This document shows positions 1-13,323 of a stretch of 64,000 bases of DNA, in pieces; the stretch's first letter is position 1, and each line of letters opens with the position of its first letter. The translations under genes were made by a program, and so were the position numbers. The stretch comes from Cyanoderma ruficeps. Its lineage: Eukaryota; Chordata; Aves; Passeriformes; Timaliidae. The notes beneath the pieces were generated by a model. That model saw only the letters and a list, made by a program, of their open reading frames with translations. It searched no databases and was not told where the DNA came from. Location: the NCBI GenBank assembly GCA_008694505.1, contig VZDJ01000223.1:895350-959349 (forward strand), written 5' to 3'.

Positions 1-3000
1 TCTTTTTAAGCAATGCTCATTGTTGGAATTATTAAGGTGTCCATCACTCCTATGGGGTAAATCTGCTGTCTCTGGTATTGGTGGGGGTAGGGATTGACTA
101 AAGTGTGCCTCTGTGCCATTGTCCCCTTTGATTACCAAAAGATTGAGATGTAATTCCAAGGTCACCATTCCTTGGGGACACAGCGAGTGGGAGGTTTGAG
201 GGTGTGTGCTCCAGTTCCAGCCACCCACGGCCTCCAAGGCTTGATTTTAATTGTGACTTTCAGCTCAGAGCCCTTGGTTTCCTTGAACTTGAGGGAACCT
301 TTCTGAATAGGGCTTTGATGGAAAATATCAGCTTTATTTGCTTTGTGGTTTGCGTGTTTGTTTTCCCTTAAGGGAGGGAAGACTGAGCCGTGGAGGGGAA
401 GATTTTCTTTGGCTTCTCGTGGTCGTGCTGGCAGGGAGAGGGAGCAGCCTGATCCTGGGAGCTGCCTCCTCCCTGGGGAGGGAGCAGGGACTGCTGATGT
501 GGGGTTAGGGAGCTGCTCTTCCTCTCAAGGCACTGGAAGGGTTGTTTTTCTGAAGAACTAGAGCAGCTTGAGGGATAAGGCTCCAATCTGGAGGGAAGAG
601 CTTTGCAAGGATGTGTGTGTGCAGAGGGTATTGATGGCCCCCTCTCAACATGATTTTCTGGCCAGTGGATCTGAGTGCTGGCTACTGTAAGAAGTTCTTT
701 GCTTTAGGTGAGTTGAAATAAAGCTTTAAGGGGTAAAACAGCCCCCCATGTTGTTTTTCAGAGAATTTCTGAAGCACAGACGTGACTCCTGGCTGTTGTG
801 CAGCGCTGGGGCTGTGTGTGCAGGGAGCTGGGGTTTGCCATGGCTAAGGGCTCCCCTCTGCCCTTTGTTGCTTTGCCCCTGGATTTCTGAGACACAGCTG
901 CAGGCAGATCTGGGGTGGAATTGGGAGTGCCTTTTTTGATTACATCTGTTCCTAGTTGCCTCCCTTAGAACGGCTTTGTTTGACTTTTCCCTAATGTACA
1001 GCGAACCTTGATTTTTCTTACAACTGAAGTTCCTTTTTCACGAGACAAATTCACACCTAATGTTCTACTGCCTTTTTTTGGTGGTTTTTGTTGTTGNTTG
1101 TTTGTTTTTGGGGTGGGTTTTTTTGATTGGTTGGTTGGTTGGTTTTTTGGGTTTTTTTTTGTTTCCTGCAAGCAAATTGAGTCTGATCTGAGCGTGATGG
1201 AGTATTTGTGGTGCGGGAGGAAGATGCATTAATTGGTTGGGTTTGGCTGGGTGTTGAAGCTCCGAGTGTCATAAGGAAGATGAATACAGAGCAGCTGGGA
1301 TTGCAGCCCAAGCTGGAGGCTCTCACTGCTTGCAGAGGACATTTAGAAAAGGATGGGAAAAACTGTCAGGCTGAAGCTTTGTGTTTCTCCTCTGTGAACT
1401 TGGCATTGATTGCTGCTCTCCAGAGGGGCACTGAGAAAAGGAAGAGGGAAGCTGAGGTGTCTTTGTCCTCTGCTCAGCTCAGTGAGAGCAGGATGGCTCT
1501 GGGATGGGAGGCTGAGGGAGAGGCCGGTCCTGAAGAGAGAGGAAAGTGATGTTTGTGTGTGTGTCCATGTGTGATTATTTCTATTTCCAATTTGCAACAG
1601 GTTAAGCTGTAGATTTTCCTCCCTCCTGTCTGTGGAGCAGGTAAAGGACTGCCTCAAGCACTGATGCCCTCCTGCTTTCTGCTTGGTGGGTTAGTGCTGA
1701 TCTCACGAGAAAGGTCTACCTGATGTAGTGGGGTTTTTTTGTTTTTTATTTTTCTTTTTTAAATAAAGAACTGGTCTCCCCCCAGATAATTAAACCGATG
1801 AGTCTGTTCTTTGTGTGTGAGCCTTGGGTGGAGTAATTAAGCTGGTTTTGTTCTGAAAGCACTTACATATTGAACTGTCCTGGGAGACTGCAATAGCTGG
1901 TTTGGTACCATTAGCAGATGCTTCTGTTTCTCCAGTCAGTTCTTTGGAAAAGGGGAGGCTGAAAGAGCCTGACTGGAATATCTCAGAATGGGGATTAAAA
2001 AGGGAAAAATATCCTGTGATATTACGCTATGGACGCAGAAGCGGTTTCTGCTGAAACCCGTTTGGGAAATTTAACACTGAATTACTTTGTCCCTTTAATG
2101 ATCATCAAAGAGTTTGGGCAATTTCTCTCCCTCACAGTCCTTGCTGGGAATCCTTCCAAGCTCTTGCCTCTGAGTTTTGTGGTTGTTGGAATTACAATGT
2201 ATTCATATTTCATGCTGGAGATGTGCTGAGCTACACAGTGAATTTGAGAGCAAGGATCAAAATACTTACTTGGTGGCATGGATGGAATGATGTTTTGCAT
2301 GATAAACTTTATAACCATAGTAGAAAAGTCTCATTTGCCTTCAGATTTGTGGAGTCTCAATATATGAAATACCCTAAACCCACAGCAAGACATTCTGTGG
2401 GTGGCAATTTTAATAATTTTCTTTTTTTTTTTGGTGCTTATGCTGTGTAGCAGTGTGTGAATTCTAGCCAACACATTCTGTAAGGTATATATTTGAAGAG
2501 GTGTATTTTTTTAAGATACTCATCAAAAATAATATTTGGTGTTTGTTCAATCAAGAGATGATAAATTCCACTTAAACCAACATATGTGCACTTTCCTAGA
2601 TGGGCTGAAATAAGGATAAAGGTGTTATTGCCAGAATTGCTGAGGTCTTTTATTGTAGTGACTTGCTGTGTGACCTCAGCAATATTTCATTAGTCATCAA
2701 ATGATGATTTAATGATATCATTAATGACAGAAACCAGAGACAGTTCCCATGCTCTTGGGAAAGCAGAGTCAGCTGCTGCTCCTGTTGTGCTGAAGCCATG
2801 GAGCACCTGGGAGCTGCTCACCTTCATTCTTTCCCACCAATATTTAGGTGCATAGGGCTGGGGATTTGGCTGAGCTGTTCACAAGGACACCACAACCTGT
2901 CTTTTTGTTAGCCAGAGCTCTAAAGTATCCCTCACAGCTCAGGAATAGCCAAAAGGTTGCCTCTTCCAAGATGGATTTGTTTGGGAGCAGTAAACATGGA

Positions 3001-4095
3001 GTAGGACAGGTTTCTGTGGCCACAAGATGGCAATCACAGAGCAAACATCCACCCTCTCTGCAGGATGCAGCTTTTAAATTAGCACTGGGCTCCTTGGGCT
3101 GCAAAGATCCCCATAAAATATAAACGGTCCAGCAGGTAGAGAAAGGTGCTGTGCTACGTATGTGTAAAATGTGCAGGTGCTTGTTTAAATGGTGTTTCTT
3201 CCCTAAACCCCACAAATGCCTAGTGCAGTATGTAAATACACTGTTCACTGCTTCGGGCAATTGCTGGGATAACTTTTTCTGCTTTATCTTTATCACTTTA
3301 GGGCTGTGGCAAGTGGAAGGCAGCAGTATTATATTAATGTATGTATGACAATTCCAGCATACTGTAGTTACTATAAAGCTGTTTAATAGCGGCCTTTTTA
3401 TTACATCTCTTTTACCAGAAGCTGCAGAAATTGTCTGGTTACTTTTATATTTCAGTCCTGAGGGCAAAAAAATAACTGTAAAAATTGGTTTGGAATGTTC
3501 CCTGTTAAACTATTTTCACGGGTCAGAGGCATGACATGAAATATTTCTACAGAGAAAATAACAAGTTCTACAGTACGTCACTGCTACAGGCTCCATTTTC
3601 ACATCCTGTAAAATAGCTTCTCTCCTTTCTCCCCATTTTTCTTGCTATGTGAATGGATATGAAAGTGTTATCAGAGTTGGCTGCAGTACTGTGTGCTGAT
3701 TTTGATGGAACTATTTCAGAAACAACAGTTAGTGCGAGCCTCTTCCGCAGGGATTCGAACAGAGAGCCCACACAGTGTGATCACTGGATTAAAACACCTC
3801 TCCCTCTCCACCTGACTCTGCTCCTCTTAATCTGCAGAGGTCAGGCACCAGCGTGGCTGCAGCAGGGAGGAGAAGCTGAGGATGGGTTGCAGAGGATGAT
3901 ATCCTCTGGAGCAGAGCAGGCTGATGTGGGGTGGTCTCAGAGTTGGGGGCCAATGACAGAGTAAGCAGGGTGAGGTATAAGGTGGGGTGACAAAGCTTGA
4001 ACCAACCAGGGGAAACAGAGAGAGGGTGCAACTTTAACCAAACCAATGGTACATCGAGGAAATAGAAGCTTCTGGGCTTAAGGGCATGGTTAGGG
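1..4095. other. Non-coding sequence, left end
   Basis: No supported gene. The first 1.7 kb is richer in G+C than the rest and has plus-strand AATAAA hexamers at 717-722 and 1762-1767. The longest open frame (minus, 3467-2844, 207 codons) resembles no protein I know. 3890-4095 holds two CCAAT motifs of unknown meaning. Confidence 0.6.
1075..1165. repeat. G/T-rich low-complexity tract with one N
   Basis: A strand-asymmetric G+T stretch with an undetermined base at 1097 and a GGTTGGTTGGTTGGTT run near 1129-1145. Confidence 0.85.
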
Positions 4096-4101
4096 AAGGA
4101 C

Positions 4102-4868
4102 TGACAGCTGGTAGGTGACACTGATTAACACCTGGTCAGAGTCTAATAAGCAAGGTGCTAATGTATCAATTTCTGAGGGACCAGCCTTTGCAGAGAAGTC
4201 ACTGTAATTAGTTTGAGCGAGACTGCTCCTCGGAGGTGTTTTGTAAATCAAAAGGTTTAATAAGGAAAAATATCAAAATAACAAACGTTACAGAAAACAA
4301 ATGATAAGTCGTGCACAGGTGTCTGAGACATCTCTTGCACCTTGCTACAAACACTCCAAAAAGCCCTTACTTCCTTTTGTGCTCCTTCCTAAATACTGAA
4401 TGTTTTAGGAGAGATAACCTGGCTTTCAGCCAATAGAGGGAGATAAAGGGTTTGAAGAGCGGTGACAAGATCCCATCGATGCTTATCTCTTGGCACTGAG
4501 CCAATCACTGTCAGAAGGGTATCCAAGTTTCTGGGTTCTTTACCTTAAGGCGTGAGTCCTAAACTTTTCCCTGTGTGGAAAACACTTGCTGGGTGTGGGG
4601 AATGCATCCCTACAGGTAGGTAGGGGCAACAGTTTTTCTTTTTCCCCAAACGACCTTGTGTAAACAATGTTCCTTTCCCATAACGACAGGTGCTGTTTGC
4701 TGTTTCTGTTCCTTGGCCAATGGGAGAGGTGTCAGCCCTATGGAACAGTAACGTGTCTTCTTAGCCCAGCCCGTTATAAAAGGGCTGAATGAATTGTAAA
4801 TAAACCTTCTGATTGCTACTGCCTCCTGACTGGAGTCAAGCATCTTTATTTAGTGTCCTATTGTGACA
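4102..4868 (+). mobile_element. LTR, family A, interrupted by a second LTR
   Basis: The segment 4621-4868 is a close copy of the LTR at 26148-26433, with an intact TATAAAA (4775-4781), CCAAT box and AATAAA (4799-4804), ending in CA. The 5' end is separated by the insertion at 4116-4614. A likely start is TG at 4102, because AAGGAC (4096-4101) and AAGGCC (4869-4874) match at 5 of 6 positions as a target duplication. The 3' part is certain; the exact 5' boundary is inferred, since the first 20 bases do not align well with the other copy. Confidence 0.7.
4116..4614 (-). mobile_element. Solo LTR, family B, nested in family A LTR
   Basis: This LTR is 499 bp, TG...CA, flanked by an exact 6-bp duplication GGTAGG (4110-4115 and 4615-4620). 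Orientation is inferred as minus: two ATTGG boxes and then an ATTAAA-type poly(A) signal read in order on that strand. The flanking family A sequence is split by it, so it is the younger insertion. No other copy was seen in the window. Confidence 0.7.
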
Positions 4869-5039
4869 AAGGCCCTTCCTGTCTTTCCTCCGCTGAGTTA
4901 TCTGTGGTGTGTTTGTGTGCCCGGACTTGAAATGACTGTTCCTGTGACCTGTTCTGAGCAGCTTCTGAAGGAGGTGCTTTGAGAAGGTGGCATCTTTTCA
5001 TCATTCCGCCACGCTGCTACACCTTGTTATTTTTATTTA

Positions 5040-5090
5040 GATATATATGTAATATATCTAGCACACACACACATATATATGCACATGAGC
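5040..5090. repeat. (TA)n/(CA)n microsatellite
   Basis: ATATATAT, ACACACACAC and ATATATAT runs in close succession. Confidence 0.75.
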
Positions 5091-6924
5091 TATAACCATT
5101 TTTTTAAAGCAGTTAGGGACTATTAGCAGCGGTGGTCTCTTTTTCCATCACTGCTCTGCTGCTAATGTCCCCTGAGTGAAACAAATATCAATATGAAAAA
5201 CAAAAAATAGCCGACTGGGAATTGTCTTGATGACTTCACTCATGAGAGGAATTTCCCTTCACAGTTTGGAGGAGTTGTAATGCATCCAGTTCTGCTGGGC
5301 TAACCATAAAGGAAAGCTTCATAAGAGCTGAACCTTCTGTGTTTGTAATTTGTTTGCTTAATAGATTTGTTTTGATGCATGCAGCAGTAATTATAAACCC
5401 TTTTACCAGGCATAGATTTGAGCCTCTCTTAAGGGGCTGTTTAGTGGTTACTGCTGTTTTGCTAAGCTTTTATATAAGGTATCATCACATGATAAAAATG
5501 GAGCATTTCACAAGCTTTTATCATACTGGGAAATGGGTTGGCTGCATTTCACTGAAAGGACTTTCATTAGAAGTCTGGAATAGAAACACTAAAATATTTC
5601 AAGGGTTTGTATAGATTGGTAAATTCCTGTGAAGATGAATAATGTTGCAATTGGAAATTAGGGTAGCCTAATGCCACGGCTGTTGGGACGCCCTCAATGA
5701 AGGGGATTTTTGCTTTCCTCTTGCCCTCCTGGGGGCAGGGTCAGCAGGGCTGTGTGATGGGGAGCTGCACAAGTTCCCAGTTTGTCCCACAAACTGCATG
5801 TTTTGGCAAAGGCGAGGAATTGATGGGCCTTTGAGCCAGGGGAGGTAACTGGTAATGCACCTCTCTGTATCCCAAAATCCAGTCCTTTGTTGTTCTGCTT
5901 CAAACTTATAGGCGCTGATGCAAAACCCACCCACGCTATGCTTGCAGTACTTGATTTTTACCGTGACATGAGGGAACTGCACAGGCAGAGCTGAGCTCTG
6001 GGCAATCCTGTGTTACCAGGGCAGTAAAGTGGATGGTGAAACACACATTGTGCCATCCTAACCCATCACAACAGAGTTCTGAGTGTACACTCAGGTCTCA
6101 GAAAGAAAAAAAAAAAAAGTTTGTCTCCGTGGAGAAGGTCTATAATGTCTTGAATAGACTTTCCTTCTATGTGATCAGCCCCGTTAGCCTCCCTGTGCTG
6201 CTCTGTGGAGTTGTGTGCCTTAGGGGCAGTGCTTTTAATGATTCCTGACTCAAAATCACAACCTTGGCTCTCTTTAAAAAAAATAAAACAATTGTACTTA
6301 CAAGCTTTTAGTTGACAATTCTTGGTATTAAGAAGATATTTAGAATTTCTTTCTTGCTGCCCTCCACACACCCCTATCCTTTTATGCTGGTATCAACAAC
6401 CCAGACACATTTGATTTTCTGTGAACAATGCTTCTGATGTGATTTTTTTTCTCTTTTTAAACTTAAATTCTTTCAATTCTTATACTGCCTGTTTTTCTTT
6501 AGACATTACTGTGTATTGACATGCGATCCACATTACTATAGATAATTCACAGGAGGTTAAATGTTTTTGTGATGCTTTACTGGTTGTTGGTTTCTGATCA
6601 AGGGTTTGCTCTGACAGAAAACCAGGAAGGTTTTTTATACTCAATTGAAGGGCAGGAAAGAATGGATGATTGAGTATAACTCTGAAAATGAGTGCACAGA
6701 ACTTGTCTTCTCTATTCATAACCTCCAACTGGCCTGAAGGGATTGATTGAAATTCAAAGCATGCTGACGTGAAATTGGGGACTGATTTTGTTTATATTTA
6801 TATATTAATATATTTCTAAAATATATGCTTTGATACAAATAAAACACTAAGCAGTGCAGTTCACGTTGGTCTATGAAGCTCCATTCACTTACACTGAACC
6901 CACAAGATTAAGAGTTGCATTGAT

Positions 6925-6960
6925 ACAGAATCATAAATCTGGAGACCGTGGACCAACCTG
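6925..6960 (-). mobile_element. Possible CR1 tail remnant
   Basis: ACAGAATCATAAATCTGG, then GACCAACCT, resembles a decayed reverse CR1 terminus. It is very short. Confidence 0.3.
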
Positions 6961-7646
6961 TTTTTAAATTATGAGTTTCTTTAGAGTTTTTTAGAGCCGT
7001 TAAAAAAATACACAGACTATTTTCTGTACGTGTAATAGACTGTGGTGAATGGAGCCCTCCTTCTCCTGATAGCTGCAAAATGTGCCATGAATTGATGGAG
7101 CATGAAAAGCTATCCCATTTCTGGGAAAAATAGGCTCAGGAGATATGTTGAATAGAAAGACAGACTTTCACCATTCAGGCTTTGCCAGTGGTGCTGATAA
7201 AGTAATGTTGCCATCTATCTGTAAGTCTGAGAGCAAGACTGGCTTAAAACTCTAACAAAGTCTTCTATTGCTTCTCTACATTAAAGTCTTCCAAATGTAC
7301 TCAGACAGGTTCCAGGAAGAGATTGAATCTGAATCTACTGTTAAATGGTATATTGGAAAAAAAAATTTAAAGTGTTTAAAAGTCCCCATGTATAGACTAA
7401 ATCAGAGAACATGAAATAACACTGGTGATATTCTCTTTTTTGCAGGTGTAAAAAGTTGTGTAGTAAATCCTGATCACATTCTAAAAGTTGTGGTTCCCAT
7501 CTGGTGAAGATGTGGTTGAAGAGAGGTGACTCTTTTTTTAAATTTATATTTAGATCTTAATACATTTCAATTTCCCTCTTTTTGTTTTCCATTTGGAGCT
7601 GCGTATTCTAGACTAGTGACACTGAAAGAAAACCTTAATGGAATCA

Positions 7647-7682
7647 ATAATTCCATTACTTTATAATGGAATTATAAAGTAA
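7647..7682. other. Two overlapping, mutually exclusive hairpins
   Basis: Arms 7647-7657 and 7665-7675 are perfectly complementary (11 bp, 7-base loop). Arms 7656-7666 and 7672-7682 are also perfectly complementary (11 bp, 5-base loop). The two stems share bases, so only one can form at a time. Confidence 0.8.
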
Positions 7683-10600
7683 AGAAGGCAAATTTTCTCC
7701 CGTAAGTTCAAGTGGGCTTAACTAACAAAGCTCTGTTCACTTCTGCTTGTTACACGTGTCTTCCTGAGCAGGCTCACTGATCCAGGAGGATTTGTGGTGC
7801 TTAAATTTTCCAGTGCGCAGGAGAAGTTCATAGCACACCTCATGTGACAAGTGTAAAAACTCATGCAGGTATAAAACTCATGTAAAACTAATTAAAGATT
7901 TAGCTGAATTTAAAGCTCTGACTCTAAACAAAAACTGTAAACTGGACAACAGTTATCTGACTGTAGTTGAAACAGTCTACAGTTGCAAAAGTAAAGGGCA
8001 AAAGTTTGGATGGCTAAGATAGTGTCCATGTATTTACGGATATTATATTTGCCCACCCTTAACTGAAAAGATTTGGAAGGCATTCAATTATTCTGGCCCT
8101 AATCTGCATCTGGTTTTGTTGACTACTTTTTAAAAATTAAACTTGCGATGAACCTTTTCAAGACAGGGGTTATGCAGCCCCCTTTTATGATAATTGAGAA
8201 ATATTGGTGAAAAGTACTTTGTGCCTGAGGAATCGGCTCCTTGCAAGAGGCTGTACAGATCAAACAAGTTGTTATTAAAAACAGATCCTTGACTGATAAT
8301 ATCCACCATCTGGGAGCAGTGATTGCAGATACAAAATTGGATTCACCACGGGAGGTGGTTGATGCTGCTTGATGTTGAAATAGCCTTTGATAGAATAGGA
8401 AGAAGAGCTGTTTACAGGGGATAGACTTCCACAAATTTCTTGCATGAATCCATTAAAACTCTGTTTATGTCCTGGGGAAGTGGGCACTGAGTATTTACTA
8501 ATATCATTTCACATTGAAAATGAGGGAGAGAGTTTATATAAAGATGTATTTCCCTTTTCTTATGACATTTCTCAAATCTTGGCAGAGGAGGTTAGAACAA
8601 CCACCAGATTAACGACACTTAAGTAGATCTTTCTTTGTAGACAAAATCTGATCTTTTTTTAAAAACACTGACTACTTAGAGCTATCAACAGATGCTGAGC
8701 AAATCTTTGTGTGACTTATCCTTGTTTCCTGAGGCTGCAGAAAGACTTTGCAAAAGAGGATGAGAACTGGGGATTTTAAGCCTCTGGTGCTATCAGCTAA
8801 TGATTCCTACCCAGCTGTATGTCAGTCTCTTCTGACTAGGTGGGATGGTGTGTTTGCTGAAGTGTTGGGGAAAATCCCAAGACAATAGAGAAAAAAAGCC
8901 ATGAAAGGATCATCACTGCATCCTTAAGAGTTGTCGAGTCAGACTTTTCCCCGCCTGAGGTTTCCTTTGCTGTCTCCAAGCATAAGATTCCTTATGTCTC
9001 TCCACTGTGCTGGTGAGAGTTCTGCTCCTGTGTCCATCCCTACAGTGTGTAATCAGCACTAACATCACCTTGGAAAGCCCTGTTACTGCGTGCTGTAGAA
9101 AGGACTTCAGTGGGTTCTGTTTTTCTTAAACAGGAACCATCTGGAAGATGAGGAGGTAGAATCTAAGCTTCTCCCTAAAATTTTTCTAGCTGCTGTTAGA
9201 CAGCTTTTTGTTAGCTGTTGGTGATGGGATTCGGGGAGGTTCAGCATCTGATAAGTTATTCTATTTGGTAAATGGGAGATTTCAACAGTAACTCTGTGTT
9301 CAGGTTGTGAGTACTCTTTCAACATGATGCATCAAAGACAAATTATTTGGAGGGAAATGGTTTTTGCATCCTACAATGCTTAGGATATTTCTAAGTGTGA
9401 TGGCCCTACCGCTTTCGTTATGTGGGACATCCACATTCCACTTGCAATGCTGAATAAAACGAGTTGTGGAAACAGCCCATGCTCTTTAATTCCAAGGAAT
9501 TGTCTCAGAATCAAACTACAAACAACACAATTGGGTTTTTGGTGTTAAATCCTCTCTGGATCAATTGCATTGATTTCATTAAACCACAAGTCTGGCTGTT
9601 CAGTACAATATCTATTTGATTATGTTTTGTTGTTGCCGCATAGATTTATATTGAATATTCAGACGTTTCCTCAAAAGATAATGTCACTCCTCATCTTCTG
9701 TTTGATACAAATCACTGTAGTATGTGAATTGTAATTGCATGAAACATGCAGGAGGATTGCTTTATCTGAAGATGCCTCACAAGTGCCCAGTAACTCTTTT
9801 ATTTTTGTCCTTTGATGAAATAGCAATTTATTTATTTGGGTATCCGAGAGATTGGTTTAGAAGTAGCAAGCAAGCAAGCAAGAGCATATATTTCCCTCTT
9901 GACTTTTGAGGAGAATCGGTGTAAATGAGTAAGTTGCGGAGGTCTCTCAGGGTTTGTTGTGCTGGTGGAATGCAAAGACAGGCTGTGTGTTGAGCAGAAG
10001 GAAGGTTCTGTGATCGTGATGTGATAAATGCAGGATAAAGCTCGGGTTTCGGCCATAATGAGGTTCTTGCTCCTGATTACATTGGACAGAGGCCAGTAGG
10101 ACTCTTGATTTCAGTGGGAGCAGAACTTGACATATGAATTACATTTTCAGCTCGAAGGACCTAATTTTTCAAGGAGTTTAAAAGCTGGGGTGAGAGCAGG
10201 TACATTCATTACAAAGGTCTATTTCTGTGGGGTCCATTAACACAGTTGGAAGACAATGATAATGCTTTTAAATGAGTAGATTTGAGAAACGCTTGGGAAA
10301 ATTGTCTTGTTAACAGGAACCAATGAGCTGGTAACCTGAAATTAGACCAGTGGGACTTACTGTACTTCAGAGATGCTTGGAGCTGGAGGGAGAATGTTCA
10401 AGATTTTAAGCACAGAAAATACATTTTTTTCAATTCCAGGTTAAATTGAGAAAGCATGATTACACGTGTCTTTTAATATATCTCAACTTGCAAAAATTCC
10501 TAGTTCTGTAAGACCTTTGTGCCAAAATGAAAATAACAATCTTGACCTCAAATATTTTTTAGCCAAGCATAAAGGAGCTTTGGCACTGGGTGATGTTTGA

Positions 10601-13029
10601 GAGAGATTATTGCAGGAATTTGCTGATTTTTTTTTTTGTCTGTCCTTTCAACTGTTGAAGGCTTTGAAAAAATGGTACCTCTATAAATGCTTTTTCCAGG
10701 AAAGATCTGCTCTTTGCTGGTGGAATATTCTGCAAGTTTATTGGTTTATAAAAAATAAATTCAGAATTATGTGAGGTCTAGAAGTTGTCCTTAATATACT
10801 GCACATTAGGGTAACCTAGTGCTTTAGAATTTGTGCAGAAATAATGGGGAGATGTACTGGTTCTATGTAAGTCTTTCATGAAGAGAGAATCTAAAAAATC
10901 TGATTTAGCTGGAACTTACATTTTTTTATGAACTGCATTTCATAAAGGAGTGAATGTGGCTAAGGACAACTGGGGAAAAAGCCAGCAAATCAGCAATAAA
11001 TAAATGGTCATTTTTGTCAGGCTAGGGGTGTTCAGCACTGGTTTTCTAAACAAAAATAAACAATTTTCTTAATCACAGAGAATGTTTGATGTTAAATGAA
11101 AACTTCAAAGAAAACAGACATGGATAATCTGCATGATTATATTGATAGAGTATTGTTATGACACACCTGAATAACGACCATAGGATGCCATATGCTCCTA
11201 GCTAATTAATATTCTTCTTGGCTTAATGAGACTTGATCTTAAATAGGTAAAAGCGCAACACAATTTAACAATATTTTTAATAATTTAAATATGATTTATT
11301 TAGATTTAAATTATTAGGAAAGGGAAGTTATAAACAGTGATGCTTCAGGCAAGGTAAAAAGTAGACAGGAAATACAAGGTTTAGGGGTGGGTGAGTGTTT
11401 CACATTCAGCCCTGACCTGGCTGCTCATCTGAACCACCAAAGCAATTCCAGCCTCCCAAAGCCTCTTGTAACACCTTGGCACGACATTGCACCTACAGGA
11501 CCTTGGGAAAAACGAACTACTTTTGGGGTCATGGGAAGGAATTGCCACCTGGAAGGAAGTAGGAATGTAATTCCTTCTCATGGAGTTGCCTCTTACCCTT
11601 CTGCTATAGGAATTATTCAGTGTTTTTCCTAAATCTCACCAGATAAAACTGTAAATCTTCTCAGTGCAATTCCAGACTTTCATTTAATAACATATGCAGC
11701 AAATCTATAATTTAATTTGTGCACCTGTGGAGGTTGTTAAGCAAGATAAACCCTCACATATTAAAATCATAATAGAATTTATGCAAATCTCATTTCCCAC
11801 CTGAAATAGTGGGTACTATTTGTCAAAACAATTTTTCTTTCCCTAACACAAGCTCTGTGTTGCTGCTGGTTTTCATTTTGTTGTTTTAAACCAAAGTAGG
11901 AACCAAAAATAATTTCAAACTGATTTGATGCTTAATTTTTCATGTAAAAAACCTTCAACAAAACACCACCACCACCACCCATGGTATGAAAACAATAATT
12001 CTCAAAGCAGCAGCCTGAGCCTCTACCTGAATTTTCAAACTTTAAATCTGAGCTGTGCACTCTTGTCAAGTTGTGGTTTAGAATGTTTTATCTTTATTAT
12101 ATTAATGGAAGAATGCTGATGTTTTGGCTAGGGAAATGCTATATGACTTTATCCCAGGCTTTGCATCCTTCCTCTTCTCTTATGCATATTTTAAGACTGA
12201 TTTCTTTTCCCCTTTTTGGGGAGGAGGACAACTCTTCCTCTGATGTTGTTTCCCTGGATATACTGGTAGGAGCGACCTCCCAATTATCTTTTTTTCCCTA
12301 CCAAAGTGAAAATTCAGATAGTGAGCCCAGTGGTGTAAATGCTGTGTCACTCTGTGATCCTTCTCCCCAGGTCCCAGACCCCGGTAGTTTCTGACACATG
12401 GGGTGAAATATTTGACAAGAAAAGTCTTTTATTAACGGGAAATGCGTGGAAGGGCTTTATTTTCTGTTTCCTTACTGTGCTCCTGTAGTTCGCCTTTGTG
12501 ATTACCAGTCATGGCTTGTGTGAATGCAATTTCTCACATTTGATTTGTGAGCTGTGGCCTCCTTAACCATGGCTAAAGTCAAATACTCCCTCTTTTGTAG
12601 CATTATCTCTAAAATGATAGGAATGTTTTTGCTCTAGAGATTACCCAATTCATTCTTTTCTCTGTAGCCAGGAGCTTGCTTTGGGTATTGCTTTACTGTT
12701 CTGCACTAAGCTGGCTGACATGTTTATCTTTTTTCCCCCCTGCATTTATAATCTTTCAGTCTTTAACAACTTTTCTGTTATATTTACCAAACTTTGAAGG
12801 GCTCAGTTTCCCATGAAGGTAGAAGAGTTAAATTAATCTTTGCTGTAAGTAAAGAAGATTTTAACTGTGAAATGCCCTCTGGAGTGCTGCTCTGCCTGCT
12901 TTGTTCTTAAAAAACTGTAACTGCTTTAGGGATTCTATAAAGTTCTGATATAATTCCTGGATTTGCATTGTAAGTGAGAGGTGACCTAAACAAAAAATAA
13001 GTCAAGTTTTGGGGAAATTCAAACCTAGA

Positions 13030-13317
13030 TGTGTTGAAGGAATTGATGCCTTGAGAGGCTGACCTAGAACAGAGACTAGACAGAGTTAAACAATAAAGTT
13101 GGTATTTATTAAAAGGCCTTTAACGACACACCTTGGGCAGGACAAGAGCCTGGTCAAGGCTACATCCAAGATGGACCCAAAATGGTCACAAAATGGACAA
13201 ACGGTCACCAGGTCTTACAGTTTTATAAGTTTTGGTCCATTTGCATATTGGGGTGTTTTGTCACTTACCCTGTAAAGAGAACTTACTGACGCTTAATATG
13301 AAGCTCAGAGCTGCACA
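13030..13317 (-). mobile_element. Solo LTR, family E
   Basis: This LTR is 288 bp, TG...CA, with a near-exact 6-bp target duplication (CCTAGA 13024-13029, CCTAGG 13318-13323). On the minus strand it has TATAAAA (13221-13227) followed by AATAAA (13105-13110) at LTR-like spacing. It has no coding sequence. The boundaries rest on the 5-of-6 duplication. Confidence 0.72.
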
Positions 13318-13323
13318 CCTAGG

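Larger units (their letters stand above)
4875..13023. other. Non-coding sequence between LTRs
   Basis: AT-rich with no splice-linked coding segments recognised. It holds the microsatellite at 5040-5090, a doubtful CR1 tail near 6925 and the paired hairpins at 7647-7682; nothing else is recognised. Confidence 0.6.

Noticed and set aside
4610..4843. 77-codon frame (MLDSSQEAVAIRRF...) also found at 26265-26567
   Set aside because: The similarity is due to both lying antisense inside copies of the family A LTR; it is not a protein family.
4553..4868. Alternative family A LTR boundary starting at TG 4553 with AAGGCG/AAGGCC flanks
   Set aside because: 4553 falls inside the block bounded by the exact GGTAGG duplication, and the sequence 4553-4620 does not match the other family A copy.
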